Below the pieces are notes generated by a model. The model had not been told where the DNA came from, ran no database searches, and saw only the letters and a list, made by a program, of their open reading frames with translations. A program made the translations under genes and the position numbers. DNA of 64,000 nt, from the NCBI RefSeq assembly GCF_016545825.1, contig NC_052622.1, positions 14,426,120 to 14,490,119 of the forward strand, written 5' to 3'. Source of the stretch: Eucalyptus grandis (lineage: Eukaryota; Streptophyta; Magnoliopsida; Myrtales; Myrtaceae). Below are positions 48,045 through 61,103 of the stretch, one piece after another. Numbering within the stretch: the stretch's first letter is position 1; each line of letters begins with the position of its first letter.

Positions 48045-48900
48045 CGAAAGGATCACATTACCTTCAACTTTCCCCAAAACCACTTTAGTATATGATAGAG
48101 CTGCGAGTTTATGATGTTAAGACATAGAACTTGAAACATTCTCAACTTCATCAAGTGCCTCAATAATTTCTAATAGTTACTGGTATGAGCACAATAACAA
48201 GATTGGAGAATATAGTTTTGTGTGATTGTAGAAATTGAATGCAAATTAACAATAGTACCATCAGTTCTACAGGATTTTAGTAATATAATCCTTGGGGCTA
48301 TCTATTGGTACAGCACTTACGATACATTGGCCTTGAAATGAATTTCACCACAGATTCCTATCTTACCAGGATTTTGATTCAATTTACTGATTTTAGGGCA
48401 GAACAGTTCATTTTCACAAATACTAAAGCTGATTCCTGGACAGAGCCAATTTGTTAAATTTTGAAACCTTCCTTCCTTATTAATGCGAAAGCTATGTACA
48501 ACAATCTCTGCATAATTTCCACTGACGGAACCTTCCTTCGGTTGGTCGTCAGAATTCAAGATCTTGACTTTTTGTTAATTGGTTGACTTGCACGTTTCAA
48601 TGACAGATGACCCCCCATATCTTCTCGACCAGGTAACCCGCCCCTTTATTGACCCGCCACCAACGCCCGTCAGACAAAGGAACCTCCTATGAAAGACCAC
48701 GCATTTACTACCCAATTGTCTTGTCACTTTCGACTCAGCATTGTTGGACTGGCGATTCCCCGAAGACGGCTGGCTAATGAGAAATCAAGATTTATCGGTT
48801 CAAGGAAAGACTTAAGAGTTGCTAATTCATCCATGTCAAAGCCATTGCTGCGAAAGAAAGAGCAACCACATACGAGTTGCATAAGCGGAAACTCTTAGAA

Positions 48901-51203
48901 ATGTTTCCTTATGTTTTGCTTCTTCTCTCTGTCTCATTCAGCCCCTCTTTGTCCACAAGCACTGACACCATCTCACCCGGCGAGTCTCTCTCCAGAAACC
49001 GGACATTAATCTCTCAAGGAGGAACATTTGAGATGGGCTTCTTTTCACCAGGTAACACTGGTAACCACTACATTGGCATTTGGTACAAAGGCTTACCTCA
49101 AAAGACTCTGGTTTGGGTCGCAAATAGGAACCGTCCGGTGTTTGACCCGTTCTCCTCGGAGTTGAAGCTCCTCTGGGACGGTAATTTAGTCATACTCGCT
49201 TCATCCAAGCGTCAAATCTGGTCGACTGGTTCGACATCACTCATGCCTAATTCGACTTCAGGAGTGCTCCTTGACAATGGAAACTTCATTTTAAGGAAGA
49301 CATCGGATGTGTCTAGTGTTGCTTGGCAGAGTTTCGATCATCCCACTGATACGTGGTTGCCAGGTGCCAAGTTTGTATATTATTCACGTACCTCTGAACG
49401 GACAGTTTTGGTGGCTTGGACAGATTTCGATGATCCAGCTCCTGGGATATTCTCTGCAATGCCGGCAGCAGAAGGAAAATTTCTGTTATCGCTATTTAAC
49501 AGGTCAGAAGCCTACTGGAATTGTAGTGACTGGAATGAGGCTGATTATGGGCTTCAGCCTTCACAGACAGTGGAAAACACGATCAACTTCACCTTTGTTT
49601 CGAATGAGAATGAGACCTATTCCAAATATTCCTCAGTTGCTCCTTATAATCTTTCTAGGATAGTGCTCGGACCGACAGGGCTGTACCAGCAATTAGTATG
49701 GGCAAAGCACATCCAGGAATGGAAAGTGCTTTGGATACTACCAACACAAACGTGTGAGATTTATCCCTTTTGTGGTGCTTCTTCTAACTGCAATCAGAGT
49801 GATGCACCGGTTTGTGATTGTGCTCTTGGACACTTAGATAATCTGAAGCTGGAAGATCATATGGGCCGATGCAAGAGGAGAAATGCGTCGAAATGTAGTG
49901 GTGACGGGAAAGATAATTTTTTCCTCATGCCTCATACACAACTGCCGAAAAATTCTGATTCGTTCATGGTAGAAAACGTTGATGCATGCAGGTTATTGTG
50001 CTTGAGCAACTGTTCGTGCAGTGCATACGCTTACATTGCTAAGTGTCAGATATGGACGGATGAGAAATTTATGGTTCAACATTCCGCCAGTGTTGGAGTT
50101 TTTAAAGATTTCTATGTCCGGATTGCGGCGTTGGACTGGAAGGAGGAGAGTAAGAAAAGGGGAAACCCAGTTTGGTAGCAGCAGTTGTTGTGTCCTTAGC
50201 TTTTCTCGTGCTCCTTGGTGTGTTGCTGGCGACTATTAGGACAAGACGGTTTGCTCGTGCAGTGGACGATCATTTGCTGCATTTTGAATATCGAATTCTG
50301 AAGAAGGCAACAAAGAACTTCTCTGAGAAAATTGGGGAAGGCGGGTTTAGTTCTGTTTTCTGGGGAGCACTGCCAGACTCAACTCCTGTAGCAGTGAAGA
50401 AACTTGCAAACCAAAACCAAAGTAACAAACAGTTCCTCGCGGAAATTAGAACTATTGGAACGATACAGCACGTCAATGTGGTTCGACTGCGCGGCTTTTC
50501 TGCAGAAGAGTCGAAGAGGTTCCTAGTTTATGACTACCTTACAAATGGTTCGCTCGCAGCTCATTTGTTTCAGAAAGGTTCCAACACCCTCGATTGGAAA
50601 ACCAGATACAACATTGCCATTGGGATTGCTAAAGGATTGGAGTACCTCCATGAGAGGTGTCGAGATCGCATCATACACTGTGATATCAAGCCGGAGAATA
50701 TACTTTTGGATTCAGAACTCGCACCACAGATTGCTGATTTCGGCCTCTCGAAGCTTGTGGGACGGGATGCCAGCCAGGTAATTACCACCATGAGGGGAAC
50801 CAGAGGGTACCTGGCACCAGAATGGATTTCTGGAGGAGCCATTACTGCGAAAGTGGACGTTTTCAGCTATGGAAAGATGCTGTTTGAGATCATGTCGGGA
50901 AAGAGAAACATTGAGGAGCTGAATAGTGATATGCGCCATTATCTACCGCTTCAGGTAGCTAATTCAATAGCCAAAGGAGAAGAAGTCTTGCCACTTGTGG
51001 ACCACAGATTGAAAGGACTCGTGGAGACGGAAGAATTGCGCAGAGCATGCAAAGTGGCTTGTTGGTGCATTCAAGACAGCGAGAAAGATAGACCAACTAT
51101 GTCTCAGGTAGTTCAGATTTTGGAGGGGGTTATGGCAGTAGAAAAGCCTCCAATCCCAAGAATTTTGTTGCAACTGGTAGGAAGTGATGAGATTGAGGCA
51201 TAA
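48901..51203 (+). pseudogene. G-type lectin S-receptor-like kinase, copy A (one frameshift)
   Basis: The frame runs from ATG 48901 (MFPYVLLLLSVSFSPSLSTS, a signal peptide) for 425 codons to a TAG at 50176. A second frame carries on to 51203. Compared with copy B, one A is missing in the run near 50154-50157; with it the whole would be about 767 codons, near the 828 of Arabidopsis At2g19130. Order: bulb-lectin domain (about residues 23-150; FEMGFFSPGN, WVANRNRPV, WQSFDHPTDTWLPG), S-locus glycoprotein region, EGF-like cysteines (CEIYPFCGASSNC), PAN/apple (about 330-410; CRLLCLSNCSCSAYAY), transmembrane VVVSLAFLVLLGVLLATI, kinase. The kinase has GEGGFSSVF, VAVKKL, HCDIKPENILLD, DFG and APEWISG, so it is complete but non-RD. 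Predicted membrane receptor kinase, perhaps in defence. A sequencing error at the homopolymer could explain the break. Confidence 0.9.
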
Positions 51204-52303
51204 AACGTAGCACTATGCCCTTTCTTCGATAATTTATGGGCATGGTGTAGCCCCAATCCATCCTCCTTTGAGTTTCTACAGTTACAAGCTGTGTACCTCC
51301 ATGGCCAATAAATTACGGTAACCATTGTGGCCACTCGAAATATAAAGACAAAACAGTTAATGTCGCTGATGGACTCACTGGTCTAGGATCTGTATCATGC
51401 TTTCCAGAATTGCAGCTCCAAACCATTTAATACCCATATTTCTCCATCCTCTTGCAGCAGAAGATCCAGTGAAAGGAGTTGGTCATCTATTCAGCTTATG
51501 TGTATGCTCCAAATGAAATTAGATGAACTGTTTGAACAAAACAATGCAAAATCGTTGCCCTCTTGTTTAAACATTATTTATATGGGCCATCCCTCCCATT
51601 AGAAACGGTTGACACTTGAAAGTTGGTAGAGGCTCCGGCCATAGAGGCAAGAGTCACCCAAAAAGCGGTATTCTTTACTAAAAGGCGAAAAAATAGTTCA
51701 CTCTGTGCTCACTACGTAGCTGCGTTATCAAACAACTGTTAAATAACCAAGTCCATAAGATTATCTCCATTTCTTGCTTCAATCGTTGTGGGACTCAAAA
51801 CTCACCTTTGTGGAAAACCACTTCTTATACGTAGGTTGGCTAGATTGTACTGCAAAGGCTTTGGCCTCTGTTCCTGGTCCAGATGCTTGTGTGAGTCTGC
51901 TAGAGACACAGCCATTTGGGCTGCCCTGGTATTAAGGATCGCTGTCCATGCTTGAAACATTTAGAGCACAAGACTTTCAGCGTCATATTCTCTTTATAAT
52001 ATTCCATTTTAATACGTGTAACTAGATACAAAAAAAAAAAAATCAACTATAGAATCGCAAGATACTCAACTACAGCACCTTGACTTAATTAACTGCTCTA
52101 ACTAATTGAATGCATCGCAATATAGCCAGATTCAAGTAATTTACCGATGAAATTTGATTATCCTATGAGCAGCCTGAACTGAAAATTTCAAATGGTTGCT
52201 AGTAAAAGAACCGACCGTAAAGTAGTCGGTGAATACAAGAAAGTCTCACTAGCCGACATGGAATAGTTTCATTTTACATGCGAGAAGCACTCTTTATTTG
52301 CCC

Positions 52304-52558
52304 TCCAGCGTCGCACTTAAATACTGTAACTATCATCCGCTCATTCTAAGCCATCCTCCCAAAGACGGTACAGATGAGTACTACCGTGAAGTCTGCGAGA
52401 CAGAGAGACACCCTGACTTGTGGATCTACTATTGTGCTCCTTGTGAATATGAAGATCACGTTAGTTGCATATGTCCTGACGTCCCGCCTTGTCTTCCTGA
52501 AGCATTGTCTCCTGGGAATGTGGAGTTTCCCTTTGTCCTGCAAAGGTCTCGTCTTTGA
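52304..52558 (+). pseudogene. DC1 fragment, copy 2 (unit A)
   Basis: Reads KYCNYHPLIL, DEYYREVCETERHPDLWIYY, CAPCEYEDHVSCICPDVPPC, LPEALSPGNVEF and then leaves the frame because 11 bases present in copy 3 (about 62433-62443) are missing. The Cys/His pattern is a single DC1 zinc-binding domain. A normal gene of this family has several such domains, and no other one is near. Probably a captured or decayed terminal portion. Confidence 0.75.
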
Positions 52559-54104
52559 TCATATATGTCCTTACATGATTTGCTTGGAGGATGAAAGTGG
52601 CAGAAAGTCGACCCTCAGCTGAGGGAAATTTCAGATTCCAAACTAGCTTGGTTACCAGAAGATGGCGACATCTAGTCCGCCACCAAATTCAAGTGAAACT
52701 TACCTAAAGAAGGTTACAATGAGCACGAGGCCAACATCTTACCATCAGATCTTCCAGTTTATTTATTTATTTTCGTCTGTTAAGTTTTTCATCCTGCTTC
52801 ATCTCTTAGATCTCTATGTTTGCGAAAATAATGTTATGAATGTACCATCTCACTCTTGTCCTTTCCTTGGCATGATATCAACTCGTCTTATAGGTCATTT
52901 GGTTTTATGAATTTTCCATTTAATCATCTTGAAGAATTAGCATCTCGTTCATCTATATATGCAGACTTTTCACCAAATTACTTGAATATTTAGCAAAGTA
53001 TTCATCTTTACACCAAAGTGAACAAAAAGAATCGCATGGTGTTGGTACCTGTAGCATTCATTCGTCGGATATTTGTATGCACAAAGCAGTATGCATTATT
53101 CGTCACTGTCAAACCCCATATCTTCCGTACTTTGGGATCCTATTGTGATTGTCATGACAATATACTTCCTATAAATCTTGTCAGGCGAAGCTTGAGAACC
53201 ATGTCACACATCAAATCTATGTACTTATATTTGTATATCATGGAGTCACAATCTTAAAATCTTTTGAGGAAACCGTCGATTGTCAAACACCTACGAAATT
53301 AGGTTCTCTCTACAGGAGGCAAGTTAAGACCCTGTCCCAACGAATGGATGGATCACTCTGACGATGTTGTCTGATGTGAAGTGTATGGATTGTGCTCAAA
53401 TGGTGAACTCATATTTGTAACCCAGAAAAGAAACCGGGTGAACTCGTCTTTCGCAACGGAGTTAAAAGAGGCTCATTGCATCCATTATTGCTTATTTGAT
53501 AGGAGTACCTCAAAAGAATCACAGTAAGCTACTGATGAATCTTCCATCAGTTGAAGCCATAAGTGCATTTAATTATTGTTGTTTATCCCTGTCGAAGACT
53601 CATGGAACACAAATTGCTTGGAGTGGCACCACTTGAATCCACATCAATCACATTTCATTCGGTAAATTGTGGCCCAACTAACTGGCCATGGGGGGCGCAT
53701 CTGTGCTTATGGAGTTCGAAGAATATTACACACATCCAGTCCAGATTGATGCAAATGATTAACCTCGGAGCTAAACCTTCATCCTAGCATTGGTCCAATC
53801 TCAAAGCCTCTACACAGAGAGACCTCCTCGGGAAATGGTTGACACTAGAGGAATGGTAGAGACTCAGCCTGTAAAGGCTGAGCCTTCCAAAAATTGGAAT
53901 TCTTGCTTCGGTCGAGGTGGGACTGAGATTCACCAATAGAAAAGCCTCTTCTCATTCACTGACCGGGCCTCTGGGAATTCTTGTCCTGGTCCAGACATGT
54001 GCAAATTGCAATATCGTTGAACGGCCCAAGTTCCTTTGCTTGGGAAATCATAGGACATTAAATCTTGTCCCAGGCTGTAACTTAGCTGCTGCTGCTGCTG
54101 CTTC

Positions 54105-55913
54105 TTCTTCTTTCCTCGCAAATTCGTAAGAATAATGTTTATGGGGCAAATAAAGGAGTGAGAGAGGCAAAACTCACCGAAAAGTTCCTAGACAAAAAAT
54201 CAGTTGATAGAAATATTAAAACTTGCGTGGTTTACCGTATTTATACATATGTACGTATGTATGTAGATGTAAGTGTTTACAGATAATTTCAATAGGAAAG
54301 AAACAAGTCAATAGCAAATTAATAGCGGATTGGATAATTTAATGGACTACCATCTCTTATCATACAAAATAATCTTAACAATTATATGACAAACTCCTTA
54401 ATTATGTGCATGGACATGGCTCCATTTTAGTCATAACGTCTCGTAAGTCCTATATATATATGTAGCGCTATTGATTTATTATGCATATAGAAAAAAATTA
54501 TCAGTGAAATCATATTGTCCAAAGTAATTATATATATAAAAAGACAAATATATTCCAAAATTTGTTGTTTGTTGGAAATGTCGCTACCGAATTGAAGACA
54601 TTTGAATATGAATATCGAATATGTAACGGATGGAATATAATTATCAACTTAAGTAATTGTTCATGCTACAATTTTAGTTATCTTTAAAAGAAAGGAAAAG
54701 ATTTAAGATCTTTAAAAAGGGACTGACATCCTCTTTTACTCATTAGTTCACTTGCGCAAGAAAACGCGTACGCCATAAATGTTGGGGAATAAGATGAAGA
54801 CATCCGAGACAGTGCGACCCTGACGAGTGACGACCACTCCTGGTTTTGCATCGCTATAAGTGAGCTCTGGTCTCGGACGGTACCACCACCGACGCGACCT
54901 CCCGTCCCTAAAAGCTAGTGACATTAATTGAACGCAATTTCTAGTAACTTGAAGATGGAGACGGGATTCAAAAGTCTCGAAAGCTTGGGATTTGTTTTTG
55001 ACCTTGGACTGGCGTGGTGGCTGAATTCACTTTCACGTGGAGGAAGTCCAATGAATTAAGAGAGTGAGAGAGAGAGAGCAGAAAATCTGGAATTTAGGAA
55101 AAAGTCTTATTTACATCAAGTTGATATCGAAAGTTGATTTGTGGTTCGATTGAGCTGAAATTTTGTCAGCTTGTTCGTGGCGTACTCTTCTCAAATCCGA
55201 ATGCATTGATTTTTGTTTGAAGCTCCCTACATGAGGTTTCTCATAGGTTGATCAAAACTTGATTTTTTTTTTGTCAGATTTGTCATTGATTTCTTGTGAA
55301 ATTTATGCGTATTGCCAAGAATGATATTCTTGATATCTTTGATGTTACATATCGTTAGTATTTACTAGAGAAGAACTTTGTTCACTTGATTTTGTTGATA
55401 GTGAATATTTTGAGTGGACTCCGATCCCGTAGTTTTTTTATTTTCTCACACCAATGAGGTTTTTCCATGTAAAAAATCCCCTGGTGTTTACATACCGGTA
55501 TGAGTTTGCTATATTATATAAGTTCTTATTAGATTTACATAAATTGGGAGATTATTTTGTTCTATTGCGTTACTCCGATATTGTTTAGGTTATTACCGTT
55601 CTCCCATCATGGTTTTAGGTTATTACCATTCTCAAAATCAATGTCAGTTGAGAAGTATGAGACAAGAGCCAACGCGTATGAGCCTCGCTTACTAAATTTC
55701 ATTTTTTTTTGTCTAGCTCCATTTATGATAATGCGAGTTAGGTTAGTTGGCAACTTCAACTTGTGTTTAATTTAAAGAGTGGAAGGTGATAAATTATTGA
55801 ATCCACCTCACTTTAGATCTTAGTTCGAGAATGAGAAGTAAAATCGTATACCTTATTGGATAAGTTATTTCGAGGGTCAAGGTGTTTGGGGAACTTGTAG
55901 AGTTGGTCATAAC
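54105..55913. other. Intergenic between duplication unit A and the LTR
   Basis: AT-rich with no gene recognised. The frame at 55557-55775 has no known motif. Confidence 0.5.
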
Positions 55914-57167
55914 TGAAAGTGCTAGTATAAATACCTAGAGAGTGGTGAATAGGTGTGGAGACAATTTTTCGCAAGGAACAATAGAAATATTTTGCTTCTA
56001 AAACTGAGTCTGAAGAACAATAGACTTTTGAAACTGAGTCTGAAGTACAACAGACTTAAAGCGAGTTCAGACTTTAGTAGTTAAATAGAATTACGAACAA
56101 AATAAAGGAGTTCAAGGAAAAAAAATAAGAACAAGCTTACGTCCACTCTCCCACGCTAACAGCCTTCTGGTTGGATTCCACTATGCAATCAACAAAATAT
56201 TACAACTTTGAATACAAACACTTAGTGCTAGATTATACTATCTCACTAAGTCACTCTTTTTGTATTTCTCTCACGATCACAAACGTTTAAGTTTATAAGA
56301 GACAAGAGTGTATTATCGAAGGTCGCTTAGACTTTGGAATTATAAATTCTACGCTTCGTCTCTTACTTACTCATCGGTCCTTGGTCTCCTTAAATACTCC
56401 TTCACTTCCAAACTAGCCGTTGGACAATATCTCGAGGATCGTCTTCCAATTTACCCATTGGATAGATTTGTATCTAGAAGATTTGGTAGCCGTTGAGTGA
56501 TAGAAGTAGAATCCAAAATTGATTCTGATCGCCCATACAAACAGAATCTTGGTTTTCATAAGTACAGCTTATTGGTATAGAAAGTTCTTGTCTTCAATAT
56601 CCAATTGTCAATCAATTAGATTGAGTCAATCAAATCAATTTTGATGTAGAATCCAAACCAGATTACTAGCTGTTATATGTTTAGGGCTTGTGTTACGATT
56701 TATCTCGTTATGGATATAAAGTCTGAGAGTCTTCAAATTGAAGTAGAGTCTAAGTGTCTTCTGTCTGAAATAGACTTTATAATCTGGACGTAAATCTAAA
56801 CATAATCTGCTTCTGAACAAATTTAGCTTTAAGGTTTGGACACAGTATGAATAAGTTCAGTTTCAGCATAGAGTCTGTCTTCTAGTTTTTTATTCACGTT
56901 CAATTTGAAATTTGTCGAGTGGGCAGACTTCTGATATAGAACAGACTTTGATACTAAAGTTTGGTAGTCTTTAGACTTTGACACAGAAAAATCTTCATAA
57001 TAGACTTTGGACATGTGTTACGTTTAGTCTTCTGGCAGTTTTCAGATTTTGACAATATCCTTTATATGTTCTATCATCTGCATAGTCTATTACTTAACCA
57101 TTAATCACATTAGTAGCCTTTGATTTATTTTGTCATCTTTAAAACATCATAAGGGATTTCCCTAACA
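55914..57167 (-). mobile_element. Sirevirus-like Ty1/copia LTR
   Basis: On the minus strand it starts TGTTAGGGAAATCCC and ends ...GCACTTTCA, a 1254-bp LTR with TG/CA ends. On the plus strand the far end reads gtataaatacctagagagtg and then gtgaataggtgt, a word I know from plant Sirevirus LTRs. A polypurine tract adjoins it at 57168-57182. A slice of the same LTR family sits inside the peroxidase at 33690. Confidence 0.65.
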
Positions 57168-57410
57168 ATCTCCCCATTTTTTATGATGACAAAACAATAT
57201 ATGAATACGAGATATGTAATCATATTTTCTAAAATAATGATAAATCAATCATCAAATTTTAGATTTTCAAAAATATGATTTGAATAAAAAGACAGCAAAT
57301 AGATTGAGCATAATAATATATAGAAAAATAATCGCAGCTCATATAATATCAACCAATCAACACATATACATATTTATATTCTCTCCCCTTTTTGTCATAA
57401 TCAAAAGCAA
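57168..57410 (-). mobile_element. Polypurine tracts and internal remnant of the Sirevirus-like element
   Basis: The complement of 57168-57190 reads gtcatcataaaaaatgggga and then gat, directly before the LTR. A second similar tract (complement gattatgacaaaaaggggag) lies at 57378-57400. Repeated polypurine tracts near the 3' LTR are known for Sireviruses. No coding region remains. Confidence 0.55.
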
Positions 57411-57934
57411 TAACAATAGATATAGTATCACGTAAAGAATATAAAATGATAACAAATATATCTTGCATGAAATATAATTTCAAAAAAAAATCAGCTTTCA
57501 CAAAGTAAGTCAAATATTAAAGATATGCAATATAGCTCACTTCGATCATATATATCAATAAATATCTAACAAAAATCACGAAGAGCGGATCATAATTAAC
57601 CAAATTAATTAGTTCGATTGATTATGCAGCGTGACATCCTCATCGAAGCAGCAAATTAATTAAGACTCCAAACGTGAAATTAGTAACTGATATAGATGAT
57701 CAAATATGCAGCCTTTGGGAAGTTTTTTAGCAGAGGCATCTGGGAGACGGTCCAAGGAGAATGAAAATGCAGACACAGCAAACACGGTCGAGGACTTGTT
57801 CGTCCAACTTTAGATGTCGCAAGTTTGCCTATCACTGAGGTCTCCTCAGGACCGAGTTCTCTGCTATGAATAGTTGCGGAATGCGAAATATACGTTCCTG
57901 TTGTATCCGATACAGATGTCACATTACTTTCAAC
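57411..57934. other. Intergenic, no gene recognised
   Basis: AT-rich DNA up to the start of duplication unit B. The frame at 57680-57946 lacks motifs. Confidence 0.45.
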
Positions 57935-58814
57935 TTTAGAAGTCACGTTACTTTCAACTTCCCCAAAACCACTCTTGTATCCGGTAGAGACGTAAGTTTA
58001 TGATGTTGAGACAGAGATAGGACTTTAAACATTCTCATCTTCTTCAAGTGCTTTAACAGTTTCTAGAATTCATCGGCATGAGCACGATAACAAGAATGCA
58101 GAATATAGTTTTGTATGATTGTATAAATTGAAGGCAAATTAACAATAGTACTATCGGTTCTACAAGATTTTAGTAATATAACTTGGGGCTATTTATTGGT
58201 ACAGCACTGATGATATATTGGCCTTGAAATGAATTTCACCATAGATTCCTCTCTTGCAAGGATTTTGATTCAATTTACTGATTTTAGGGCACAACAGCTC
58301 ATTTTCACAAATACTAAAGCTGATTCCTAGACGGAGCCAATTCGTCAAATTTAGAATGCTTCCTACGCTAATAATGTGAAAGCTATAAACCACGCTCTCT
58401 GCATAATTTCCACTGATGGAACCTTCTGTTGGTCCTCAGACATCAAGATTTTGACTTGACTTTATGTTAATTGGTTGACTTTTACATTTCAATGACAGAT
58501 GACCCCCCAACAGATCTTCTCGATCAGGTAACCCATCCCTCCATTGAGCCGCCACCAATGTCCATCAAACGAAGGAACCTCCTCTGAAATACTCAGCGTT
58601 TCCCACCCAACTGCTAGAATTCAAGCCGCCCCACAATAGAAACATCCAGTTATTGTCGCTTTCAACGCAGCCTTGTTGGACTGGCAACTCCCCAAAGACC
58701 GCTGGCTAATGAGAAGTCGAGATTTAACCATTCAGAGAAAGACTTAAGAGTTTGTTAACTCAACCATATCAAAATCGTTGTTGCAAAAGGGAGAGCAACG
58801 GAGGAAACTTAGAT

Positions 58815-61103
58815 ATGTTTCCTCATATTTTGCTTCTTTTCTCTGTTTCATTAGGCTCCTCTTTGTCCATGAACACAGACACCATCTTGCCCGGCGAGTT
58901 CTCTCCAGAAACCGGACATTAATCTCTCAAGGAGGAACATTTGAGATGGGCTTCTTTTCACCAGGTAACACTGGTAACTACTATGTTGGCATTTGGTACA
59001 AAGGATTACCTCAAAAGACTCTAGTTTGGGTCGCAAATAGGAACCATCCAGTGTCCGACCCATTCTCCTCAGAGTTGGAGCTCCTCTGGGACGGTAATTT
59101 AGTCGTACTCGCTTCATCCAAGCGTCAAATCTGGTCGACCCGTTTGACATTGCTCATGCCTAATTCGACTTCAGGAGTGCCTTGACAATGGAAACTTCAT
59201 TTTAAGGAAGACATCCGACGTGTCTAGTGTAGCTTGGCAGAGTTTTGATCATCCCACTGATACGTGGTTGCCAGGTGCCAAGTTTAAATTCAACACTTCC
59301 GAAAAGACAGTTCTGGTGGCGTGGAGAAATTTAAACGATCCAACTTCCGGAATATTCTCGACATCCATGGGAGCAAAAGGAACTCTTTCGCTATTTAACA
59401 GGTCGGAAGCCTACTGGATTGGACGCGACTGGACTGGGGACGATTACAGGCGTCGGTCTTCACTGACAGCAGAAAACGTGATAAACTACACCTTTGTTTC
59501 GAATGAGAATGAGACTTACTCCAAATATTCCGCAATTGCTCCTTATAATCTTTCTAGGATTGTGCTTGAACCGACGGGGCTGCTCAAGCAGTTAGTATGG
59601 GCAAAGAATATCCAGGAATGGAAAGTTCTTTGGGCATACCCAGCACAAATGTGTGAGATTTACCCCTTTTGTGGTGCTGCTTCTAACTGCAATCAGAGTG
59701 ATGCACCGCTTTGTGATTGTGTTTGGATCCTCAGATGATCTGAAGCCGGAAGATCATCTGGGCCAATGCAATAGGAGAAACGCGTTGGAATGTAGTGGAG
59801 ATAGGAAAGATATTTTTTTCCTCATGCCTCGTACACAATTCCCAAATAATTATGATTCGTTCATGGTGGAAAACATTGATGCATGCAGGTTATTGTGCTT
59901 GAGCAACTGTTCGTGCAGTGCATTCGCTTACACTGCTAACTGTCGGATATGGACGGATGAGAGATTTTTAGTTCAACGTTCAGCCAATGATGGAGTATTT
60001 AAAGATTTCTATGTCCGGATCGCGGTGTTGGATTGGAAGGAGGAGATTAAGAAAAAGGGGAAACCCAGTTTGAAATTCATAGCAGCAGTTGTTGTGTCCT
60101 TAGCTTTTCTCGTGCTCCTTAGTGTCGCTGGTTACTATTAGGACAAGACGGTCTGCTACTGCAGTGGACGATCATTTGCTGCATTTTGAATATCGAGTTC
60201 TGAAGAAGGCAACAAAGAACTTCTCTGAGAAAATTGGGGAAGGAGGGTTTAGTTCTGTTTTCTGGGGAGCACTGCCAGACTCAACTCCTGTAGCAGTGAA
60301 GAAACTTGCAAACCAAAACCAAAGTAACAAACAGTTCCTTGCGGAAATTAGAACTATTGGAATGATACAGCACGTCAATGTGGTTCGACTGCGTGGCTTT
60401 TCTGCAGAAGAGTCGAAGAGGTTCCTAGTTTATGACTACCTTACAAATGGTTCGCTTCAGCTCATTTGTTTCAGAAAGGTTCCAACACCCTCGATTGGAA
60501 AACCAGATACAACATTGCCATTGGGATTGCTAAAGGATTGGAGTACCTCCATGAGAGGTGTCGAGATCGCATCATACACTGCGATATCAAGCCGGAGAAT
60601 ATACTTTTGGATTCAGAACTCGCACCACAGATTGCTGATTTCGGCCTCACGAAGCTTGTGGGACGGGATGCCAGCCAGGTAATTACCACCATGAGGGGAA
60701 CCAGAGGGTACCTCGCGCCAGAATGGATTTCAGGAGGAGCCATCACGTCAAAAGTCGATGTTTTCAGCTATGGAAAGCTGCTCTTTGAGATCATATCAGA
60801 AAGAGAAACATTGAGGAGCTGAATAGTGATATGCGCGATTATCTACCGCTTCAGGTAGCTAAGTCAATAGCCAAAGGAGAAGAAGTCTTGCCACTTGTGG
60901 ACCGCCGATTGGAAGGACTAGTGGAGATGGAAGAATTGTGCAGAGCATGCAAAGTGGCTTGTTGGTGCATTCAAGACAGCGAGAAAGATAGACCGACCAT
61001 GTCTCAGGTAGTTCAGATTTTGGAGGGGGTAATGGCAGTAGAAAAGCCTCCTATCCCAAGAATTTTGTTGCAACTGGTAGGAAGTGATGAGATTGAGGCA
61101 TAA
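58815..61103 (+). pseudogene. G-type lectin S-receptor-like kinase, copy B (six frameshifts)
   Basis: It has the same domain order as copy A, starting at ATG 58815 (MFPHILLLFSV). Comparison with copy A shows length changes that break the frame at about 58899 (signal peptide end), 59180 (lectin domain), 59723 (EGF-like region), 60127 (transmembrane), 60457 (kinase, TNGSL) and 60798 (after FEI). Between them the protein blocks stay recognisable: SRNRTLISQGGTFEMGFFSP, AWQSFDHPTDTWLPG, CRLLCLSNCSCSAFAYTANC, GEGGFSSVF, HCDIKPENILLD. At the site where copy A is broken (about 60050) copy B is intact (KKKGKPSLKF). A clear pseudogene. Confidence 0.95.

Larger units (their letters stand above)
48045..54104 (+). 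repeat. Segmental duplication unit A
   Basis: It matches 57935-64000 nearly base for base at a spacing of about 9.9 kb, covering the upstream flank, the receptor kinase, the DC1 fragment and the far flank with the CTG repeat (54085-54104). Unit B continues past the window end. Confidence 0.93.
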
